A stretch of DNA of 64,000 nt from Fusibacter_A sp965140735 (lineage in GTDB: Bacteria > Bacillota > Clostridia > Peptostreptococcales > Acidaminobacteraceae), in contig OZ223306.1 of the NCBI GenBank assembly GCA_965140735.1, forward strand, positions 4,402,001 to 4,466,000, written 5' to 3'. A program made the translations under genes and the position numbers. Positions 44,197-51,745 of the stretch are shown here, in pieces. The notes beneath the pieces are model-generated. The model was not told the DNA's origin and searched no databases. It saw nothing but the letters and a program-made list of their open reading frames with translations. The stretch's first letter is position 1. Each line of letters starts with the position of its first letter.

Positions 44197-46314
44197 CAGC
44201 ACTTGAAATAAAAGTGATAAGCTACATCACGAGCTGTCTAAGTCGTTTGACTTTTGGACTACTCTCTCCATTTGGAGTAACCCTATTCATGGATGCGTTG
44301 CTGGCAACAGTTTGGTATTAAGCCATGATGACAATGTGAGAAATCTGTTAGCCTAAAATGGATGGATTGCTAGGGTAAATGTGTTACTATGATTAAACTA
44401 AATGAACCACTGTAAGCTTCGTTAAACGTGAATAGGGAAATAAGGCTGAAACCCTGTAACCAAAAGGTGTGAGTGAGGATGTATAACTTTTCGTATTGTA
44501 CATCAAATGGACAAGAACTCCGGAGTAAAGGTGGAATCTAAGGTAGCATGAATTGGTTGTGGTGTAGAACTGGGTAAGACCGTCTACTCCTCTCATGAGG
44601 TAGGTTTCTCGCAAGAGAAATACAAAGTAAGCGGTTATAGGAGACTAGAGAAAGCGAAAGCCTTTATGTAATGTACTGGATAGGAGTTCAAAATTTGCTC
44701 TAATGCGAAAGCATGCAGACTTCTAGTGGGTCATTTGAAGCATGAATGGAAGGAAAATTTATGAAAGCTGGAGAGCCAACGAGCACAAAAAAGCAGGCGT
44801 CAGCAAACTGCGCCTTCAAATGGGATACGGTCAACTGGTCCCTGATCGAAGATAAAGTGAGTAAACTTCAGTCCAGAATCGCTAAAGCAACTCAAAGTGG
44901 CAAGAACTATCTAGTGAAGAAACTTCAGTACTTATTAAGTAAATCATACTACGGAAGACTACTCGCTGTAAAGAGGGTAATCAGTAATAAAGGGAGAAAA
45001 ACAGCAGGTGTAGATGGCGAAAATTAGTCAACATCCTCCTCGCGCTACAAAGCAGTAATAAGGCTTGGAAAACAATCGTATCACTCAAAGCCACTAAAGC
45101 GGACCTATATCAAGAAGAAAAACGGCAAAGATCGTCCGCTTGGAATACCAATGATGTATGATAGAGCAATGCAAGCACTGCATATGCTTAGTCTAGATCC
45201 AGTAGCAGAGGTTGTGCTTGACAAGAACAGCTTTGGTTTTAGGAAGTATAGGAGTACCCAAGATGCATGTGAATATTTATTTAAATGTCTAGGCCGAAAG
45301 GACTCAGCAAAATGGGTTCTCGAAGGTGATATAAGAGGCTGTTTTGATAATATCAACCATGAATGGCTTTTGAATAATATTCCAATGTATAAACGAACAC
45401 TTAAGCAATTCTTGAAAAGTGGATACGTTTATAACAAACGCCTATATCAGAGTGAGGCAGGCACGCCACAAGGTGGTATTATATCGCCAACATTAGCGAA
45501 TCTAACCCTAAATGGTATGGCGCAGTGTATACGAGAAAAATACTGGCGTGGACATACAGGAAGAATACATCAAAAGTTCAATAAGCACAGGCTTAACATT
45601 ACTATTTACGCAGATGACTTTGTTATTACAGCAAATAATAGACAAGTACTAGAGGAAGTCAAGATAATCATAACAGCATTTCTCAATGCGCGAGGTCTTG
45701 AACTGTCACAAGAGAAAACCGTAATCACAAATATTGACCAAGGATTCAATTTTTTAGGATGGCACTTTAGAAAATATCAAGGAAAACTGATCATAAAACC
45801 CTCGAAAGAGGGCGTTAAAAGGCTTAAAATCAAGATTCATGAAATCGTCAAAACAAGCATGGGAATGGCAGAAGGCGTGTTGATAGAACGCTTAAATCCA
45901 GTAATAAGAGGATGGTGTAACTATCACAATAAGGTATGCTCAAAAGAAACATTTCAAAAGGTGGACAGATACATCTTTTATCAAATATGGAGATGGGCAA
46001 AACGCCGACATAGCAATAAATCCAACGGATGGATAAAAGCAAGATATTTTGAAAGAATCGGTTCAAGAGATTGGATATTTAAAAGTGGAAATATAAAAAT
46101 ATATTTAGCAAGTTCAATGCGGATAAAACGGCATGTGCTCATCAAAATGTCAGCAAATCCGTACTGGGTCAAATATAGTGATTATTACGCTAAACGAGTA
46201 GCTTGCAGACCTTGTAGATAGATCTGTCACAAATGGCTTGAGCCGTATGACGTGAAAGTGTCACGTACGGTTCTTAGGGGAGGAAGAGGGAGCAATCCCT
46301 CTGACTTACCCGAC
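44197..46314 (+). mobile_element. Group II intron copy 2, with intact domain V
   Basis: Domain V is complete: 34 bases from GAGCCGTATGACGTGAAAG to CACGTACGGTTC (46240-46273), with a GAAA loop. Domain VI follows, ending TTACCCGAC. The encoded RT has one nonsense codon. It interrupts attC-like site S4. The RNA may still splice if maturase is supplied in trans. Confidence 0.85.
44761..46221 (+). pseudogene. ltrA: Group II intron reverse transcriptase/maturase with an amber codon (copy 2)
   Basis: Same protein as copy 1 but read in one frame throughout, except TAG at 45025-45027, where copy 1 has TGG (Trp) in AGVDGEIWS. YADDFVI, GTPQGG and the maturase domain are intact downstream. Re-initiation at ATG 45151 or 45154 would give a protein lacking RVT_N. 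Adjacent changes (ATTTGG to AATTAG) mean more than one substitution. Confidence 0.9.
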
Positions 46315-46377
46315 TTATTTTTGTGAAACTAATACTTATTGAAAAAGTATATAAAAATATTTTATTGGAGGAGAATT

Positions 46378-47124
46378 ATGACAATACCTAAAGTGTTTAT
46401 AAGCTATTCACATGATAATTTAGAACATAAGAAATGGGTCTTAGAATTTGCTATCAAGTTACGAAATAGTGGCATTGATGCTATTATAGACCAATGGGAG
46501 TTACAAGCAGGTGATGATCTGCCAAGTTTTATGGAGAAGCAATTAACTTCAGCGGATTATATATTTATGGTTTGTTCCAAGGAATATGTTACGAAAGCGA
46601 ATAGTGGTATTGGTGGAGTTGGCTACGAAAAAATGATTATAACTTCAGAATTCCTTAAAAATATCGATACCAATAAAATCATTCCAATTATTAGACAAAA
46701 TGGTACTACTGAAGTTCCTAATTTTTTAAAGACAAAATTGTATATAAATTTATCTTCAAATGTGGATTTTGAATTTGGGTTTGATGAATTGATTAGAACT
46801 GTTCATAAGTCGCCTTTATATAAAAAGCCCCAAATAGGGAATAATCCATTCTCATCTTCTGAAAAAGTTTATCCTGAAAAAAGCCATGATAGTTTAAGAG
46901 AATTGATGTCTTTATTAATAATCGATTTTGAAAAAGGAGAAGATTATTCGAATTATATAAGAGTCGTTGAAAGAATGTCCATATCACGAGTTTACTTGGA
47001 TATGGTATTGAAAGATGCTATATCAAAAAGATTGGTGTTTATTGATGAATATAATGACCTTTTTCTTACAGATAAAGGCAAAGAATATTCTATACAACAT
47101 AAACTTGTTAAAGGAGATAATTAG
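46378..47124 (+). CDS. TIR/SEFIR-domain protein with C-terminal helical domain (cassette gene)
   Basis: 248 aa. Residues 1-130 form a SEFIR-type TIR domain: PKVFISYSHDNLEHKKWV, AIIDQWELQAGDDLPSFME, SADYIFMVCSKEY and GGVGYEKMIIT. The Glu in WEL is the likely NAD-hydrolysing residue by analogy with other TIR enzymes. The C-terminal 80 residues look like a winged-helix or effector-binding domain. TIR proteins in bacteria commonly cause NAD depletion on phage infection. ATG 46378 follows GGAGGAG; 46339 is too far upstream. The cassette's left boundary is lost at the intron; its right site is S5. Confidence 0.82.
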   Translation: MTIPKVFISYSHDNLEHKKWVLEFAIKLRNSGIDAIIDQWELQAGDDLPSFMEKQLTSADYIFMVCSKEYVTKANSGIGGVGYEKMIITSEFLKNIDTNKIIPIIRQNGTTEVPNFLKTKLYINLSSNVDFEFGFDELIRTVHKSPLYKKPQIGNNPFSSSEKVYPEKSHDSLRELMSLLIIDFEKGEDYSNYIRVVERMSISRVYLDMVLKDAISKRLVFIDEYNDLFLTDKGKEYSIQHKLVKGDN

Positions 47125-47137
47125 TAAAAATAACTTC

Positions 47138-47260
47138 ATCTAACACGTTGATTTCCTACATTCCTTCCGATGTCACATCCCTTGCGAGGTAAGGTCTGCG
47201 CCACTTTTTCTGCTAAGGCGTTAAAAGGAAGGAACGTCGGAAATCACGGGAACGCTATAG
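47138..47260 (+). other. attC-like site S5
   Basis: 123 bases from ATCTAAC to GCTATAG. The arm TTGATTTCCTACATTCCTTCC pairs with the right arm GGAAGGAACGTC-GGAAATCA, and the outer CTAAC/GTTAG-type boxes lie next to ACGTTG and ACGGGAAC spacers. Same length as S2. The right box deviates (CTATAG), and the same deviation recurs in the left box of the following cassette's own site (CCTATAAAC, 47786). Confidence 0.68.
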
Positions 47261-47282
47261 GAAATAGATTTAGGAGGAAACC

Positions 47283-47777
47283 TTGAATCATATATGGAAT
47301 TTTCAGAGCAATGATGCTAATGCTAATGCTCATAAATATAAGTTTATACTTGGACATCTCTATGTAGAAACAGCTTTAAGCCAGGTTATTAGTCGTACTG
47401 TTTATAAGAAAGAGAAGATTTTTAAAGTAGTTAATGGTTTTCACAAAAAAATATTATACCTTGAATCGTTAAATAGATTGAACAGCGGACTTATTGATCT
47501 ATTAAAAGAGATTAATAAGATTAGAAACCAGCTAGCTCATGATATTGATAGTGATATTGCAAGGAATCAAATCATTTCATTGATGAAAGATAGAGATAAT
47601 GATCTTGTATATTATTCTGACCAAAATATATATGATTACTTGAGTGGAGAAGATAGATATTTTGAAGATGTTGAATTAATTGAGGAATTATTATCAGGAA
47701 CATATTTTGCAGTTTTTCAACAGAATAAAGATTTGTTCAGTGAAGATGAAATTAAGAAGTTTTATCAACTGTACTAA
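47283..47777 (+). CDS. HEPN-domain protein, probable RNase (cassette gene)
   Basis: 164 aa, all-helical. The motif RNQLAHD (Arg81 to His86) is the RX4H catalytic signature of HEPN ribonucleases, preceded by LLKEINKI. HEPN proteins serve as toxins or RNA-cutting defence effectors. No MNT nucleotidyltransferase antitoxin is present, so it may act alone or with another cassette. The start is TTG with AGGAGG 4 bases upstream; no ATG is suitably placed. Cassette bounds are GCTATAGG (47254) and CCTATAAAC (47786). Confidence 0.65.
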   Translation: MNHIWNFQSNDANANAHKYKFILGHLYVETALSQVISRTVYKKEKIFKVVNGFHKKILYLESLNRLNSGLIDLLKEINKIRNQLAHDIDSDIARNQIISLMKDRDNDLVYYSDQNIYDYLSGEDRYFEDVELIEELLSGTYFAVFQQNKDLFSEDEIKKFYQLY

Positions 47778-47900
47778 ATCTACATCCTATAAACCAGCTA
47801 ATTCTTGTCAAGTATTTAATAAGAAATAAGTAGAATGAATAGTTGACAGCGTGCTTAATAGACCTGCTAAAAACAAGTCAAAAATGGTAAAATTAAATTG

Positions 47901-49094
47901 TTAAAACATGAAGAATGTCTCAGTTTTCATAATTCCAAAAATTATTCTAAGTAACTTAGCGGAAGTAGCAGTTATGGCGACTTTAGGTGGTTTACCAACT
48001 ATAAGGAGTCTGTCATAAAATTTTCTTAGTTCCTTATTAGCATATCCATTTGAGCGCTTGCTAATGCCGGCACGTGCAGCTTGATAAAAAGCTTTTCTAA
48101 GGTAAGGAGATCCCCGTTTAGAAATTTTATTATTGTTAGAAATAAACTTACCAGATTGAAAAACAGAGGGATCAAGCCCTGCGTAAGCGATCAACTGTTT
48201 CTTAGTATGAAAGCGGTCAATATTGCCGATTTCAGATAGAATAACAGAAGCTGTCACTTCTCCAATTCCAGGAACGGAGCGAAGAAGTTCATATTGAGGG
48301 GAAAGGCTTGCAAGGTCATACATCTGAGTACGAATGTCACCCAAAGTCTCTTGCATATGTAGGATCAAATCCACATAGTAAGTTAGAACGGGTTGCTGTG
48401 CCTCTTGTACTTGCAAACTTTCCCTGACAACTTCCTTGATCAAATGTGCTTTAGTTAAATGCCACTCTTTACTTTTCTTAGGTGAATGAAATGAAGCTAT
48501 GAGTTCATCATAAGATGTATCTAAGACTTTCACAGGAATAGGAAAAGCTTTAAGAAAACCAAGAGCGGCTTTGCATCTAATGGTGTAAAACATCTTTTTA
48601 AACTCAGGGTAGATGAGATCAACGACAGTATGCATTCTAGTAAGGAGTTCTTGATAAGAAGTGTTGAGCCCATCGTACTGTCTTGCTAGAAATCTAAGTT
48701 TCTCATATAACTCATCAGCAGGCATATAGGGGTTAGGCTTTTGGTTGTAAAAGGCAATAGCAATTCTCATAGTGTCAATTGGATCAGTCTTGATTTTCCG
48801 AAGCGTTTTAGACTTAATCTGACTAGTCGTAAGCGGATTAAGAACAAAGACTTCATAACCAAGAGCAAAGAAAAAAGAAGAGATAGGTTTAGAGTAAATG
48901 CCTGTAGCCACCATAACTACTTTAGGTTTTGTGGCAAATTTGGACTCAAAATCGAGTAACTGAGAATGAAGTTTTTCAAAATGGCTAAGTTGATGCTTTA
49001 AAACAAATGGTTTTCGGTAGTGTTCATGGCGATCTGTGAAAATAGCAGCAACACTCTTAGACTTTGAGACATCAATAGAAATAATGGGATTCAT
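47901..49094 (-). CDS. IS110-family transposase
   Basis: 397 aa. N-terminal RuvC-like DEDD domain with PIISIDVSKSKS (first Asp at residue 8) and KIKTDPIDTMRIA. C-terminal Transposase_20 domain with LLRSVPGIGEVTASVILSE, QLIAYAGLDPSVFQSGKF and SKRGSPYLRKAFYQAA. It appears intact and is the only undamaged transposase in the window. Its last five or six codons and stop lie in flanking cassette DNA, beyond the point where homology to site S3 resumes. These transposases use a bridge RNA from the element's non-coding end. Confidence 0.92.
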   Translation of the reverse strand: MNPIISIDVSKSKSVAAIFTDRHEHYRKPFVLKHQLSHFEKLHSQLLDFESKFATKPKVVMVATGIYSKPISSFFFALGYEVFVLNPLTTSQIKSKTLRKIKTDPIDTMRIAIAFYNQKPNPYMPADELYEKLRFLARQYDGLNTSYQELLTRMHTVVDLIYPEFKKMFYTIRCKAALGFLKAFPIPVKVLDTSYDELIASFHSPKKSKEWHLTKAHLIKEVVRESLQVQEAQQPVLTYYVDLILHMQETLGDIRTQMYDLASLSPQYELLRSVPGIGEVTASVILSEIGNIDRFHTKKQLIAYAGLDPSVFQSGKFISNNNKISKRGSPYLRKAFYQAARAGISKRSNGYANKELRKFYDRLLIVGKPPKVAITATSAKLLRIIFGIMKTETFFMF

Positions 49095-49199
49095 ATAACC
49101 ACTTTAAAATACTAGGTCTAACAAAAAGTTGATTCTCAGGTTCGTGCGGTGATGCGGGCTCAAGGCCCAACCAGCTTAATCGAGATATACATACAAGAT
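47919..49199 (-). mobile_element. IS110-family insertion sequence
   Basis: Boundaries come from comparing the interrupted site S6 with the uninterrupted copy S3: homology leaves at GAAGAATGT (47918) and returns at TTAGCATGAACAG (49200). ATGT or GATG occurs at both edges, so the exact cut may shift by a few bases. The element is about 1.28 kb without inverted repeats. Only about 105 bases (49095-49199) are non-coding, on the transposase's 5' side; a bridge RNA would have to lie there. Confidence 0.75.
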
Positions 49200-49517
49200 G
49201 TTAGCATGAACAGTTTATGTGGCAAGCTCAAGGCTCTACACGCCGAACGTTCTACGCCTAGTTTGATAGGATATATATACCTAAAAAAACATACCACGAT
49301 CAAACTGGTATGTTTCAATTATACGAACATGCGGATTACCTAAATCACTCTGATGACACAGTCTCTGCACTGAAAGGATTCTGACACTTTTTTCCTAAGG
49401 GTTAAAAGGAGTGATTTCATAAATAGTGGGAACATTAGAGAAATTTTAATTCAAAGGTGAAAACACGATGAGAAAAAAATATATCAAAAAAGAATACTAT
49501 AAGGCTGAATTTTTTTT

Positions 49518-50039
49518 ATGGTTCTGCATTTTTATATTTTTTTTATAGGAGTATGGATGGTCCAATTTGAACAAGATTTTTCATTTATTTATAAGCCCGA
49601 ACAACTGGGTACTATATTAATATCTTTAAGTATTTCCGCAATGGTGACAAGAATTTTTAGTTACCAATCCATTGAAGGCAACCTATTAAAGAAACATAGG
49701 ATGATCCAAATATCTTTTTTAATGAATATATCAAAAAAAATGATTCTTTTTAACGAAAGCAAAAATAAAACTGCTAATGATTGGAGAGAATGCTGTCATG
49801 ATTGTGCTAGTGAAATTGATAAATTTTATTTTAAAGCAACCCCTAATAGTATTAAAGAGATAGAGCCAATCACTGAGTACATTCATAGTCATTTTATTGC
49901 AACGAATTACTCACACGCAGTAAGAAGTACAGATGGAGTTGTAAAGAGACTGAAAAGTGAGCTTAATGCACTGAATAGTAGAAGTATAGAAATACTAGAC
50001 AAACAATTAAAGGTGCTTAGGGCTGCAAATAGGAATTAA
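49518..50039 (+). CDS. Membrane-anchored cassette protein, N-terminus frameshifted
   Basis: The in-frame ORF gives 173 aa with hydrophobic segments at the N-terminus (LHFYIFFIGVWMV) and about residues 29-45 (LGTILISLSISAMVTRIF), then a helical cytoplasmic part ending KQLKVLRAANRN. A better start, ATG 49468 behind AAAGGTG, opens a frame reading MRKKYIKKEYYKAEFFLWF that stops at 49546. It joins this ORF if one T is changed in a T8 run (49537-49544). The gene may be broken or phase-variable. Layout resembles small two-helix membrane effectors. No family recognised. Confidence 0.55.
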   Translation: MVLHFYIFFIGVWMVQFEQDFSFIYKPEQLGTILISLSISAMVTRIFSYQSIEGNLLKKHRMIQISFLMNISKKMILFNESKNKTANDWRECCHDCASEIDKFYFKATPNSIKEIEPITEYIHSHFIATNYSHAVRSTDGVVKRLKSELNALNSRSIEILDKQLKVLRAANRN

Positions 50040-50062
50040 ATATTAAACATTAAACAAGTGTC

Positions 50063-50100
50063 GTCTAAACCAGACTATTCTTGTAAAAAAAGCAATCAAG
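50063..50100 (+). other. attC-like site S7, 5' fragment
   Basis: GTCTAAACCAGACTATTCTTGT matches the opening of the long-class sites S3 and S6 and follows the stop codon at a similar distance. The rest is replaced by an IS110 remnant. Its box complements TTAGA at the start of the cassette (49434). Confidence 0.5.
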
Positions 50101-50124
50101 CAGCAACCTTAAAAAAATGACACA

Positions 50125-50410
50125 CTAAATGGCCCCATAATAAATAGGTTTGAAATAGCTAAATGATGGTGGATAACTAAATTTTGTATTAGATTTTATC
50201 GCATCAAAAATAATTTTTGGAAGCTTGGCAGAATTTAATATATTCAAATTGTCTGCAATATAAGATTGATAGAATGTTTTTTTAGCTGTGACCGTTCCTG
50301 ACTGAAAGATAGAAGAAACAAGCCTCTCGAAAGCAATCAACTAATTTTTCAAATGAAAGCTGTTAACATCACTAATTTCAAATAAGATGACAAAAGCTGT
50401 TAGTAAATAT
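50125..50410 (-). pseudogene. Degenerate IS110-family transposase remnant
   Basis: Reading the minus strand, TAFVILFEISDVNSFHLKN, a stop, then LIAFERLVSSIFQSG aligns with TASVILSEIGNIDRFHTKK, QLIAYAGLDPSVFQSG of the intact IS110 transposase. The remaining frame drifts. Only a C-terminal fragment survives, so it is an older insertion than the intact IS110. Confidence 0.75.
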
Positions 50411-51026
50411 AGCTAAAATTAAACAGCTTGCAGAAGATAAGCTTAGAAATGTCGAAGACGATGACGCAATAAAGAAATATTTAGTAGAATCAATGACTGA
50501 TTTAGAATATTATTTACAACAGAGTTGTGGTAGGGCTAATCCAGAACTAAACGCACTACAAAATTGGATTGTAAGTGTACAAGGAAGACTTATTAATGCA
50601 GCAGCATATTCATTTACTTATAATTATGAACAGATTATGGATGGTAAATTTAATTCAGATTTATTTGAAGGAACGCATGCTGAATTATTAGTAGAAACAT
50701 TACGCGAAGTTGCCTATAAGTTTATATTTAGAAATTTTGAAATACAAAAACTAGAAATTGCCGCTGAGAAAATACTTAGCAACCTTTTAGATATCTTTAT
50801 CCCTTCTGTAATTAATTTTGACACTGACAATAAATTATCTCCATACTCTAAAAAGGTTTTGGATTTAGTATCTGAAAGCCATAAACATGTCTACTTGGAA
50901 TGTTCAGATGGACTTGATGAACAAGAAAAATTATATTTAAGATTGATGATGATTACAGATTATATTTCGGGAATGACAGATTCGTATGCTAAAAACTTAT
51001 ACAAAGAACTAAATGGCATTGATTAA
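50411..51026 (+). pseudogene. dGTP triphosphohydrolase (dgt), C-terminal fragment
   Basis: The ORF from ATG 50493 gives 177 aa and its frame is open further left (KIKQLAEDKLRNVEDDDA) until it meets the IS110 remnant. LRLMMITDYISGMTDSYAKNLYKELNGI is the characteristic C-terminus of dGTPases; HAELLVETLREVAYKFIF also fits. The HD catalytic half is missing and no ribosome site precedes 50493, so the gene was truncated by the insertion. dGTPases deplete dGTP and can restrict phage. Confidence 0.72.
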
Positions 51027-51148
51027 TAGTAAAATTAGTATTTATTTTGTGTTTACAGAAAATAGATCTGGTAAATGATGTAATACCAGTTTATTTAGAA
51101 TGTCATCATATATTTCATTATTAAAATCACCCCATCAGGAGGCCACCC

Positions 51149-51475
51149 ATGAATCAATTCAACCATGTCTTAGAAAAAATTCTCAAGTTCAGAGATCAAA
51201 GAGATTGGAAGCAGTTTCATACCACTGAAAATCTGGCTAAATCTATAGCGATTGAAGCAGGTGAACTCCTAGAGCATTTTCAATGGGGAGATGCCTATGA
51301 TGAAGAAGCACTTAAGGATGAAATCGCTGATGTCTTGATTTACGCTTTTCTCATTGCAGACTCAATTGATGCGGATATTGAGAAGATCATGCTGGATAAG
51401 GTTGAACGTAACAAGTCACGCTTTCCAGTGGACTTGGTAAAGGGGAACTCTGGAAAGCATACGAGAGTGACTTGA
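51149..51475 (+). CDS. MazG-type nucleotide pyrophosphohydrolase
   Basis: 108 aa. Metal-binding helices with IAIEAGELLEHFQWGD (ExxE) and DEIADVLIYAFLIADSI (ExxD), as in dCTP pyrophosphatase-like/RS21-C6 members. It removes non-canonical or excess dNTPs. AGGAGG lies 6 bases before the ATG. It marks the return to ordinary chromosomal genes after the cassette array. Confidence 0.88.
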   Translation: MNQFNHVLEKILKFRDQRDWKQFHTTENLAKSIAIEAGELLEHFQWGDAYDEEALKDEIADVLIYAFLIADSIDADIEKIMLDKVERNKSRFPVDLVKGNSGKHTRVT

Positions 51476-51496
51476 TTTTCATTGTCTATATCCAAG

Positions 51497-51576
51497 TTTA
51501 TCCAAGCTTATCTAAGCAAGGCTGGTATCTCATATGAGGTATTACCCTCACTTGGATAAGCATTTATTTTACATAT
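51497..51576 (+). terminator. Terminator with 3' element shared with 34911-34965
   Basis: TCCAAGTTTA, TCCAAGCTTA and TCTAAGCAAG are near-tandem decamers whose TATCCAAG can pair with CTTGGATA at 51551-51558. An inner GGTATCTCATATGAGGTAT hairpin sits between. CTCACTTGGATAAGCA then TTTATTTTACA parallels the element after the 33151 gene. Confidence 0.65.
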
Positions 51577-51745
51577 GGTACCGTTTTACATACAATTATT
51601 TGGCACAATGAAGCTAGCATGACAGAAAATAGTTTAAAAGAGAATGAAATCGGAAATAATATCCTTAAAAGCCTTGTTAATATGAATAAAAAATATGTAT
51701 ACTAATACTAACCCTGAAAGATACGCTTGAAATGGAGGCGCAAAG

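Larger units (their letters stand above)
47786..49440 (+). other. attC-like site S6 (long class), split by an IS110 element
   Basis: Left part CCTATAAACCAGCTAATTCTTG... (47786-47918) and right part ...TTAGCATGAACAG to GGGAACATTAGAG (49200-49440) together give about 374 bases homologous to S3. The 119-base core (49322-49440) equals the S3 core in length. CCTATA complements TATAGG of the cassette's first bases. Confidence 0.6.
36140..50070 (+). mobile_element. Integron-like gene-cassette array without integrase (CALIN-like)
   Basis: Six + strand cassette ORFs (36219, 39121, 42550, 46378, 47283, 49468/49518) alternate with long palindromic sites. Each site starts with an RYYYAAC-like box and ends with a GTTRRRY-like box. 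The box at the start of a cassette complements the box at its own 3' end: GTTAGAC (36140) with GTCTAAC (36590); GTTAGCA (39090) with TGCTAAAC (40040); GTTAGGC (40402) with ACCTAAC (44159); GCTATAGG (47254) with CCTATAAAC (47786); ATTAGAG (49434) with GTCTAAAC (50063). That is the imprint of cassettes excised and inserted as circles by an integron integrase. No intI is in the window. Later insertions (IS91-like, two group II introns, IS110) interrupt it. Confidence 0.72.

Noticed and set aside
36878..46221. TAG recoded as tryptophan (two TGG-to-TAG sites in transposase and RT)
   Set aside because: Many intact genes here end in TAG (peroxiredoxin, MazG-like, ilvN, cydC). The two sites are in decaying mobile elements, so simple mutation is enough.
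48741..49343. Plus-strand ORFs over and beside the IS110 transposase
   Set aside because: One is antisense to the transposase; the other spans the IS edge and site S6. Neither has a ribosome site or a recognisable motif.
36500..51000. Prophage or conjugative element
   Set aside because: No capsid, portal, terminase, lysis, relaxase or type IV secretion genes were found. Repeated palindromes and single-gene units point to cassettes.
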